Assembly: GCA_023231475.1 (NCBI GenBank)
Contig: JALJEE010000702.1
Location: 1-36,178, forward strand
Origin: Seison nebaliae
Lineage: Eukaryota; Rotifera; Pararotatoria; Seisonacea; Seisonidae
DNA length: 36,178 nucleotides
Direction of reading: 5' to 3'
A program made the position numbers and the translations under genes. The notes under the pieces are model-generated. The model did not search any database. It worked only from the letters and a program-made list of their open reading frames with translations, and had not been told where the DNA came from. Below, piece after piece: positions 1-8,035 of this stretch (positions are counted from its first letter, which is position 1; every line of letters begins with the position of its first letter).

Positions 1-31
1 TCATTTTCTGCTTAAACTAAAATTCCAGAGA

Positions 32-233
32 GGTTAACTTCTTTCTTTTTCCATTGAATACTGGGTTAACTTCTTCCTTTTTCCATGGAAAATGGGTTAA
101 CTTCTTTCTTTTTTGGGAAAAGAGGGTTAACATCTTTCTTCCTTGGGAAAAGAGGGTTAACATCTTTCTTTTTGGCAAGGTTAACATCTTTCTTTTTCGA
201 TGAGTATGGGTTAACTACTGCTTAAAGGTTAAC
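32..233. repeat. Degenerate tandem array keyed by GGTTAAC
   Basis: Eight copies of GGTTAAC start at 32, 64, 95, 125, 155, 179, 209 and 227. Each is followed by a pyrimidine run of the type CTTCTTTCTTTTT and often by GGGAAAAGAG. Spacing is about 30-32 nt for most units and drops to 24 and 18 nt near the end. This is minisatellite-like. No coding sense is visible, and the function is unknown. Confidence 0.85.
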
Positions 234-250
234 TCCTTTCACCAATTCTT

Positions 251-305
251 CATTAGAATATAGAAATAATGATATGAAAAATTGTGAATATTAATTGATA
301 TTTCT
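251..305 (+). repeat. Copy 1 of a dispersed ~55-nt direct repeat
   Basis: This segment is near-identical to 1987-2037. The core at 264-292 is 29 nt identical to 1996-2024, with matching flanks and a 4-nt length difference. The second copy lies just before the LINE 3'-end relic, so this may be a dispersed repeat or part of the same element family. Confidence 0.75.
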
Positions 306-643
306 ATGAACTTTCCTTCTTTCAATTATGTCATTAAATATATTACATTCACTATGAATATGACAATTGACAGAATATCAGATATAACTATTTGAGAAAA
401 TATTTTATTAACTTACAAGTTAAGAATTAATTAAAATTATAGTAGAAAAAGAAAAATATTTGGATGTTATTAATGAAATAATAATTCACTCGAGTTCTAT
501 TGGTTGTAAAAGAAATAGAATTCCTGGGATATCTGATAGATAAGAGAAAGAGGTCATCGTCTTTGACAGATAAGATCCGTTGTAAATTTCAACGGACAGA
601 TAGAGTACGGAATTAACATTCTCCCATTAACTTTCCAACTTAA

Positions 644-715
644 TTCATATGTCACTCATATGCTAATATTTCTTATCGACTAACGTGAGTCAACGCAATA
701 TGAGTGACATATGAA
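644..715. repeat. Perfect 18-bp inverted repeat, 36-nt loop
   Basis: The 18 nt at 644-661 are exactly the reverse complement of 698-715. Each arm carries CATATG-like palindromes around a TCACT/AGTGA core. It could form a hairpin or cruciform. There is no coding frame across it. It could be a relic of a small transposable element or a palindromic protein-binding site; the sequence does not decide. Confidence 0.8.
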
Positions 716-1804
716 CTAACACACTTACTAGAGTATGATCGCTTAAACGAATACAATAATGATACGTTTATTCAGCATATTTTTAGACATGGAAAGAAGT
801 TAGAATAAAAAGAGACACCAACAACAATTATCAAATACGAATGATTGCTATCAAAATTTGGAGACGAGTATAACCGTTTACCAATAAAATTCTTAAAAGC
901 CATCATTGCAAATTGTTCGTCCGTAAACTACGCAATTTATGCATATCATTTAGACATGGTTTTGGTAGAAATGATATTCCATATCCGATGTCCTTACGAA
1001 AACGAAATCATGAATGGAATACTTATGGCATTGCAGAGAAAATGAAGAATTACAATTCCACGAATATATCAAAAATTATCAATTATCCGTAATTAACAAA
1101 CCGATATGGCGAGAAGCATTAGTTAATGCTGGGATATTTTCTTATTATCAACCAAAAAGGATACGAAGAATTGCCAATCATTCAGAATTTATTTCTTATC
1201 CCGGTACACGAAATTCGACATCAAACATCGAACACTTCAGTTCAAGCCGTTCAAACATGAACGGATTTAGTTGGTAATTAATAAGCGATAAAAATAATTC
1301 TGGTCGATAATTTAAAGATGTTCCTAACAATTGTTAAGTAGGTTAACATACTCGGATCGGTATATCGGACTTATATTAATATAGACATAAATTTATGTCT
1401 TCAAAAAAAGTTTATGCCATTAATACCACTTCAATATGTATAACTCCACTAATAATCAGATATATATGTACCTAAGAAATAGAATTTATGTTTTATATTT
1501 TTTCTTAAGTTCACTGTTTAACGAATCAAGAACTGGTGGTCATTTTTATTGTGCGGGCAAAACTTTTCCATTTCTCCAACAAATAAGGTCATTAGAATAT
1601 TCTAAATGAACTAACGAAATGAAATACGGAATGTTTCTTGAATAATTGTTAAAAATTGAAAAATGGATTAATCCTCGTTATGATAATCATCATACGGCAC
1701 TTTCTGATAATATAATTTCTGATATTATAATTCATTATGTTCAATATTATAATTTAACTCACATTTCTTACATATGACAGTCGCATTATTGACATTACTT
1801 GTAC

Positions 1805-1877
1805 GCCGTGATAGCTCAGTTGGGAGAGCGTTAGACTGAAGATCTAAAGGTCCCTGGTTCGATCCCGGGTCACGGCG
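1805..1877 (+). tRNA. tRNA-Phe (GAA), intronless
   Basis: A complete cloverleaf can be drawn. The seven-bp acceptor stem pairs GCCGTGA (1805-1811) with TCACGGC (1870-1876), followed by one discriminator base. The A box lies at about 1812-1823, the anticodon GAA at 1838-1840 and the B box GGTTCGATCC at 1856-1865. The body is almost the same as animal tRNA-Phe as I remember it. There is no intron. A run of eight T at 1890-1897 follows as the RNA polymerase III terminator. It appears to be a single intact gene sitting in repeat-rich DNA. Confidence 0.96.
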
Positions 1878-1889
1878 ATATCAAAATTA

Positions 1890-1897
1890 TTTTTTTT
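1890..1897 (+). terminator. Pol III oligo-T terminator of tRNA-Phe
   Basis: Eight consecutive T begin 13 nt after the tRNA 3' end. This is the normal RNA polymerase III stop signal. Confidence 0.85.
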
Positions 1898-1986
1898 CCC
1901 ATACTTAATATTTTATTACGAATATTTACCATAGATTCTGAAATATGATTCATTTGGTGAGAAAATTTCGGAAATTACTAAACGTA

Positions 1987-2037
1987 CATTAGAATAAATA
2001 ATGATATGAAAAATTGTGAATATTGCTTGATATTTCT
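1987..2037 (+). repeat. Copy 2 of the dispersed ~55-nt direct repeat
   Basis: This is the counterpart of 251-305, with a 29-nt identical core at 1996-2024. It abuts the LINE-like relic that follows. Confidence 0.75.
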
Positions 2038-2039
2038 CG

Positions 2040-2290
2040 ATAATTTAGTTCTACCTTTATATTCACTTGAGACCATCTTTCTCTGTTCACACCGTTCGTT
2101 TCTGTCAATGGATCGGGCTTACAATCGGCTGATTAGGAGGATGGTTTGCGGCTTTCACAGATGTAATCGTTCTCTGCTTTTCGCCACTGTTGGTTTACTT
2201 CCTTTCCCAATTGTATTATGTCGTAAAACTTTCTCTCTAATCGACAAAACTCCCGACACAATTTTTCGACTACATATCATATATTTCTAA
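2040..2290 (+). mobile_element. LINE relic: C-terminal end of a reverse-transcriptase ORF
   Basis: An open frame (2006-2290) contains a stretch of about 60 residues with the layout seen just after the RT domain of many LINEs. It reads LYSLET, then MDRAYNRLIRRMVCGFHR, then LLFATVGLLPFPIVL. This fits the pattern YG.E.W ... L..aq..ll+.i.g ... L....G..P. The catalytic RT core is absent, so this is a 5'-truncated or decayed copy. The clade cannot be told. It could be related to the LINE at the right edge of the window, but the two pieces cover different parts of the protein. Confidence 0.5.
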
Positions 2291-3359
2291 TACCGTACGA
2301 ATTTCTTTCATTCTTTTTCACGATATTCTTCTCCAAAACTTTAAACATTTTATTACAACTCGACAACATCCGTGCCAAGTGATCGATATTTTGAGGAGAT
2401 GCGTCACTTGATTGATGTCGGTGATGACCGAAACTTCTTTATTTCCTTTTCCAATTTATCCCGACGATAATCTTAACCGATAAATAAATTAAAGCTTTGC
2501 ACAGATAGTGCCAGCAATATAGTAAGCGTTTTTTCGTGTAATTTGAGATGTATATTGTACACAATAAATTGGGTTTCTCCAGTTATATTGGCCAGAAGTA
2601 CCCTTATTCAATAAACAATTAATACTTCTTATTATAGTTATTTTAATTAGAACGGGCCTGTTCAATCAAACATTTTACAAAATAGGTAAACACCGTTTGT
2701 TAAACATTAGCCTTCCAAAAATAATTTACTGCAATTCAATGCATCATTAACGATTCCCTTACTCTTTAATTAGAGCACATGATTTAACAACATGCGAATA
2801 AAAGATATATAATTAATGTCCTATCGTTCAACTCATTTTCAACAACTCACACATAGTTGGAAAAGTTTTTTTGGTAATTCTTACATTCAGTTTGTACTCT
2901 TACATACATACATACATTACATTACATACATTACATGCATAATATACATTGTATATTTGGGCAATATGGTATTGTATATTATACAATCATAAATACAACA
3001 GGTATGGGCAAGAAGCATAACTTCGAAGTTCGAACATGTCTTTTCGTTTTTATTTTTGTTCAACAATAATCAGTTCAATAATTATAATTATTGAAATTTT
3101 AAAAAATACCAGTTTAGAGTACACTAGGGTACTAAACCTAGAGTACAGGTTTACGTAAGCTATGACGATATCAAATGTTTTTGCACATTAGCGAAATATA
3201 GTAGTCGAATATACAGCTTATTCTGAAGAACTTTACAATCCCTGAACAATCAAACCTACAACTTTGTTAGTCAGTGACTTTAAAAGGTAAGATGAATCGC
3301 AAACTGAAAGAAATTGGTCGATAAACATAATAGGGTGAACAATCAAAATGTTTTTGAAT
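2291..3359. other. Spacer with AT-rich simple sequence
   Basis: No gene is visible. The stretch may include further decayed LINE 3' sequence just after 2290. It holds a CATA/TTACA simple repeat at 2901-2940 and the 3' flank of the minus-strand gene that ends at 3360. Confidence 0.5.
2901..2940. repeat. TACA/TTACA microsatellite
   Basis: Alternating TACA and TTACA units form an imperfect simple repeat. Confidence 0.85.
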
Positions 3360-5228
3360 TTATTTCGATATAGGTGATAAGTAATTTTTTTTTCTATGTG
3401 CTCTTTTAATGAAATCGGATTGATATATTGGTTTCATCATATCTTTGATCTCTTCTACATCGTTCGGGTAAGAGTTTTCTTCATACCAAAATGATGTTGT
3501 GATATGAGTGTTAAACGAATATAGATCATATTGTCTTCCAAGGAATATTTTTAAGCTTTTTATTGGAACAACATCGTCGTTACTTACAACAAACCAGCCT
3601 TTAGTCAAAAATGATTTAATAACACCAATAGAATGTGCATTTTTTGTGAAATTTTCATATTCAATAAATTGAGGTTTCTTTATATCCACTCCTATGGAAC
3701 GTTGTTGATAATAATAATAATTATCTGCCAATGACAATGATTCCATGAAGATCAGCGGTTTAATAATAATTTTAATTTCATTTTCTATTAAATTTTTTAG
3801 TTCATCTGATAAAATGCTTGGTTCAAACTGTTTTGCTCCCTCCGTTATTTCATCAATACGGCGTTGACGCCAAACCTCAAGTTTAGCTGGCGGTTGAATC
3901 TTTCCAAACAAAGGTTTTATAAGCTTCCTTATATTGAAATCCATTGACAATTCAAATGCGTAAGGCATATAATGAACTTTTTGATCAATTTTACCACGAA
4001 ATAATTCTTGGTTACGAGGCTCTTCTCCATCCCAAAAATTTTCCGGTATGTTGCGTTGATAAGCCGAAACACTAATAACTTTCTGCCATTTATCCCTAAA
4101 TATGGTTCGAAGTCTCTGTCCAGTTAACTTAACGGTACCCTTAACAGCTTCGTCATAGAACTGTTCAAATATCGTGTTTAAAGAATGACGTACATCTAGT
4201 GATAATTCTGATGCATAATATTCGTTATGATGATAGAAATCTGAAGCTTCGGAGATACCGACAATTTTTGGTACATTATAATGCTCCATCATTTCTACTG
4301 CATATTGCTGTAGTCTATCCTCAATTTCAGGGAACCTTTCATTAAACGGCCGAGTTTTCAGAGATTCCATGTATTCTAATATTGTTTTATCTAAAACATG
4401 AAATTTTCGATCAACTTCATCAGTATCAATATCAATGTACATAAAATTAATTGGAACATAATATGCAATTAAATTAGACAAAATAGAAGTACTGACACGG
4501 TAATTCGGTCCATATAATATTTTAACTTCTTTCCCGCTTTGGATAAGTATAACGGAGATTTCATCCTCTCGAACATCATCCGGACCAAGAAAAAGATATT
4601 TAAAGATAAAACTTAAAGAGTTGTGTAGCAATCCCTGCATAAAAAAAGCAAAGTTATCTCGAAAATATGATCGAGTTTCATTTTGCTTAATAAACTTTGT
4701 TGAATTGGGATCTAATTTGTCAATTACAAAATTGGTGTTGTTTACATCCGAAGTTCTTCCTGGTTTTAAAGACAATTTTTCTTTAATTCTTGTTCTGTCA
4801 CATAGGAAGTGAGACCCAAAAGTCAATAATCTGTAGAAATTATGCGCACATAAACTAATATCCTGTGTCTTCATTTCTTCTGATATGCATCCATAAGAGA
4901 ATTCTGATCTCTCATCTAAGATCTTACCGTCTATTTTATGAAATCCGGACAATAGAGTTAATTCGTGTTTTAAATATGTAGAAATTGTGTTATCTGGGAA
5001 CGTACATAAATCGTGATTTTCTGTTGAATTTATCCGATTCAACATATTACAAACTTCTTTTGAACATTCAGCATTATCCAATATGGTCTTCATCAAGGAG
5101 GGAGTAAACATTATAACTTGCAGGAGAGTAATAGAATAACAATTTCCAAACGTATTTTTAATACTTGCTGGCACTTCCAATGGATTTCTGATTACATCTG
5201 GTTCCGCCTCCTTATTATTATCATTCAT
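3360..5228 (-). CDS. Divergent ubiquitin-specific protease (USP)-like protein, single exon
   Basis: A 622-residue intronless frame on the minus strand runs from ATG 5226-5228 to TAA 3360-3362. Near the N-terminus, GNCYSITLLQVIMFTPSL (Cys30 from this ATG) fits the USP Cys box, GNTCYLNSLLQ plus TPELR-type sequence. Near the C-terminus, AHSIGVIKSFLTKGW (His about 532) has the same spacing as the USP GHY...W His box. It is followed by NDDVVPIKS, like the usual W..FDD..V motif. If real, it cleaves ubiquitin from proteins as a cysteine protease. The middle is not recognisable. Upstream, TTTGTGTTTTAG at about 5247 is a possible splice acceptor, so a short 5' exon could exist. It is head to head with DRC10, 333 nt apart. 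The frame as a gene is strong; the USP call rests on short motifs and is moderate. Confidence 0.55.
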   Translation of the reverse strand: MNDNNKEAEPDVIRNPLEVPASIKNTFGNCYSITLLQVIMFTPSLMKTILDNAECSKEVCNMLNRINSTENHDLCTFPDNTISTYLKHELTLLSGFHKIDGKILDERSEFSYGCISEEMKTQDISLCAHNFYRLLTFGSHFLCDRTRIKEKLSLKPGRTSDVNNTNFVIDKLDPNSTKFIKQNETRSYFRDNFAFFMQGLLHNSLSFIFKYLFLGPDDVREDEISVILIQSGKEVKILYGPNYRVSTSILSNLIAYYVPINFMYIDIDTDEVDRKFHVLDKTILEYMESLKTRPFNERFPEIEDRLQQYAVEMMEHYNVPKIVGISEASDFYHHNEYYASELSLDVRHSLNTIFEQFYDEAVKGTVKLTGQRLRTIFRDKWQKVISVSAYQRNIPENFWDGEEPRNQELFRGKIDQKVHYMPYAFELSMDFNIRKLIKPLFGKIQPPAKLEVWRQRRIDEITEGAKQFEPSILSDELKNLIENEIKIIIKPLIFMESLSLADNYYYYQQRSIGVDIKKPQFIEYENFTKNAHSIGVIKSFLTKGWFVVSNDDVVPIKSLKIFLGRQYDLYSFNTHITTSFWYEENSYPNDVEEIKDMMKPIYQSDFIKRAHRKKNYLSPISK

Positions 5229-5561
5229 AACTTCTGAAATAGTCCTAAAACACAAACGAAATTGGACAAATCTAAAAAAAAGAATAGAAACTAAATCAAA
5301 TAAGCTATTTCGATTTTAGAGTCTGTTATATATATATATTCGCATGCACTTCGCTCCTGCGGTTATTCATTTTCTACTAATTAATCAACTAATAAATAAT
5401 ATTTTCATTTTGTTCACAATTTCAACTTTTTGGCAATTTCATTTTGAAATATAAATATTTTTGTTAATCATTAATTGTATTATATTTGAAATAGATGTAA
5501 AAACTTGTGGCTTTTGTTGTCATAGCAACATAAAGCTGTTGGAAAATATACAATAGAGAGT
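5229..5561. promoter_or_regulatory. Shared intergenic promoter region of USP-like gene and DRC10
   Basis: These 333 nt separate two divergently transcribed start codons, so both promoters must lie here. The region is AT-rich, with a TA run at 5327-5338. An RFX-type X-box lies at 5516-5529, on the DRC10 side. No clear TATA box can be singled out in such AT-rich DNA. Confidence 0.6.
5516..5529 (+). promoter_or_regulatory. X-box (RFX binding site) upstream of DRC10
   Basis: The 14-mer GTTGTCATAGCAAC matches the classical X-box GTTGCCATGGCAAC at 12 of 14 positions and fits the nematode-style pattern GTHNYY-AT-RRNAAC fully. It lies 32 nt before the DRC10 ATG. RFX factors are known to switch on ciliary genes through such sites in animals. 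The site fits the ciliary role of the gene beside it, but binding is inferred. Confidence 0.75.
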
Positions 5562-7227
5562 ATGACTAAAGTTAAATTAGAACCACTCGGTCCTATCGAG
5601 GGGAAGAAGAAAATCAGCTCAATTAAAGCTCTTAGGATTCTAAATTTAATAACAGATACAATAAAGAATGTCAGGATTCTGGGATCAATTCATAACATTG
5701 TGAAAATTTATCGAGCAAAAAATTTAGAGACGAATAGGTCGTTAGACATCTTTTATCATTTTCTATTTCATTAATTATATTCTGTTCCAATATTTATAAT
5801 TAGCTTCTTCGATACCAAGATTGCAATAGATGTTGAAAATGAATTCATAGGAGCATTGGAAAAGTATGTGGAAGCTTCATTACAGATAGATGAATTTATG
5901 AATAATCCACAAGTTAATTTTTATCTCAACATATTTCGAATAATCCCCTAATGAAGAAAGATGTTGAACGTTTCAAGCATGTAGTTTTTGTGGAACATCT
6001 TTATGCTTTCGACGAAGAGTTAACATTTCTATATTCTTTTCAATTTTTTATTCATAAACTTATTGAATTTTTTTGCATTTTAAAAACAAAAAGTTCTTCC
6101 ATGAGAAGCAAGGTGGAAAAAATACCACAAATGTTTCTCGATCTGAAAGAGACGACGGGAGAAATTTGGAGACTCTTAAACCGTTACCCACAAATATATA
6201 CGAGTATTGATCTGATGGTTTCTGAGGTTGGTTGGGATTGTGATGAAAAGAGTACCGAAATTATCGGTAAGTTTCCATTTAGTTGATTTAAAAAAAGAAT
6301 GTTCGATATTTGTAGAAAGTTTGGAAGTGCTAAAAAAATATATGGAAGAAAGATTTGCCACAACACCAGCTGAAGATCGTGATCAAACAGATTTATTAAA
6401 AGAACTACAGAATAAGGAATTGCAAAATGATAAAACCATTAAACAATTGGAAGCTAATTTAGCGAAAGCAATGAATTATAGAAAAGATGAAATATCGAAA
6501 AGGAATGCAGAAATAACGAGATTACAGAATAACTTGCAACAGATTGAAAGAAACAGTACAGAGATGGTAAGACGATTAAAACTCGAAGCAGAGAGTCAAG
6601 AAGCGACTGATAATAAGAATAGCGAAGCTAGACGGTTCTTATAATTTCCCATATATTCTGTTTAACAAAATTATTAGATTGAAGTTACAAGAAGAATTGT
6701 CAAAATTGAAAGGAACATTCAAACAAGTTCGAACTGAAAATAGAATTGAAGAAGAAAAATTAAGGAAGGAAAAATGGAAAGAAGAAAATTCATTAGAAGA
6801 TTGGTTGAGAAAATTCGATAAAGATATGAATGAGAAACAAGTTTTCACTTTTAATCATTTGAACTAGATTCATTTTGGTGATGTATATCAGGGAAATCTT
6901 GACGAATTGGAAGCAGCTTATGAAGAAGAAAAGAAACAATTAGTCTTATTAGAAGAACGATTCCAACCGTTGGAACAAGAATATGAAAAAGTTACTTAAA
7001 GATATTATCATCATTCTCTTAAATTTTATTATTCTTAGATATTAAAAGATATAGAACGACGAGAAAATAAACGTTTACTCGATCTAGCTAACTTGGAGGA
7101 ACGAATTGCTGCTGCCGTCAAGATCCAAAGATGGGTTCGTCGTTTGAAACGGATGGGACTGTTTGGGAAAAAGAAGAAGAAAAAGAAGAAGAAGGGGAAA
7201 AAGGGTAAGAAAGGAAAGAAAAAGTGA
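5562..7227 (+). CDS. DRC10: Dynein regulatory complex subunit 10 (IQ domain-containing protein D)
   Basis: Eight exons give 429 residues: 5562-5737, 5804-5912, 5957-6018, 6094-6266, 6316-6634, 6678-6840, 6892-6990 and 7039-7227. All phases agree. Vertebrate DRC10/IQCD as I recall it is about 450 residues and follows the same order. An N-terminal KKISSIKALRILNLITDTI segment matches the human TTIEAKRIMSILDEAIY region. LKETTGEIWRLLNRYPQ comes next, then a long coiled coil including SLEDWLRKFDKDMNEKQ (human ENWIQKYDTEMGEKQ). An IQ motif (AAVKIQRWVRRLKR, about 392-405) and a Lys/Gly-rich tail end the protein. The protein is part of the nexin-dynein regulatory complex, which links axonemal doublets and controls dynein in motile cilia and flagella. 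Introns are 43-75 nt. An X-box lies 32 nt upstream. An AATAAA signal follows at 7272. Confidence 0.92.
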
Positions 7228-8035
7228 AAATATTTCACTATATTCCAAAAATTAACTAACTTCTACAATGAAATAAATTTTTTTTTAATAATCTCGAAAA
7301 TTCAAGTACGGAAAAGTAATTCTGATATATAATTCTATAAAATTATAATTTTCACTATTCACTTAATGGTAATGATTCAAATGATTCTATTATCTTCTAC
7401 AAGTATGTAAAGTTCATGCCATATTTATACAGTAATTTCTCAAGAAATAAAATTCTTTCCGGTTGAGAAAAAATGTATTGAATTGGTGTTGATCAAAATT
7501 TTAATGAAAACGGAAAAATAATTATGCAAGCAATTCTTTTATTAGATAATATACAATTTAAAAAAGAATAAGATGAAATGTGAAAATAATTAAGAAACCA
7601 TTTCAATATTTACGATATTTGGAATATATGAAATACAAAATGAAGATGAGTAAATTAATTAGTGAGATGTTTTTTTCTCTTGGAGATTTTCTCAATCAAT
7701 TTCTGGTGTAAAGAGTAATGTTATGAGATTTGATAGAGGATGATTTTGAATAAATTAGAAAAGTGATTGGAGATGATCGAAAGGAAAAAACATTCGTCAA
7801 CTAATCGAGTTGAATAATATGAAATGTGATAAAGAAAAGTTTTATCGCGAAGAAAATATGAAAAAGATAAATGGAAAATAAGTGATTGAAAAAAGAAAGT
7901 AGTTGTGAAAGGAAAAGAAATAATTAGGAGAAAAAAATTGAGATTAGAGGATCCGTATCTCTTGTTGAAAGATGAGGATTGATATTGTCGATTCTCAAAC
8001 TTGATCGAGAAAGTGGAGAGTATCAGTGAAAATAT
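7228..8035. other. Convergent 3' spacer between DRC10 and the Src-family kinase
   Basis: No gene is seen. The two flanking genes converge here. AATAAA at 7272-7277 suits the DRC10 3' end, and TTTATT at 7538-7543 could serve the minus-strand kinase. The rest is purine-rich AT-rich DNA. Confidence 0.55.

Larger units (their letters stand above)
234..1804. other. Gene-poor stretch with repeat fragments
   Basis: No gene could be assigned here. Short open frames at 845-1045 and 1014-1277 (+) overlap in different frames, and neither matches a family I recognise. The stretch holds a 55-nt segment repeated at 1987-2037 and an 18-bp inverted repeat at 644-715. Base composition around 780-1270 is a little less AT-extreme than the neighbouring spacer, so an old decayed element is possible but not shown. 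Confidence 0.5.

Noticed and set aside
32-233. Telomeric repeat or CRISPR array
   Set aside because: The unit is not a known telomere unit, unit lengths vary from 18 to 32 nt, and there are no distinct spacers; the host is a eukaryote.
845-1277. Overlapping small frames as possible gag or protease remains of an old element
   Set aside because: No motif of any capsid, protease or polymerase family could be recognised in any of the three frames, so no element is called.
5253-5255. TTG at the 5' end of the USP-like frame as a start codon
   Set aside because: A non-ATG start is unlikely; the bases around it resemble a splice acceptor (TTTGTGTTTTAG), and the first ATG is at 5226-5228.
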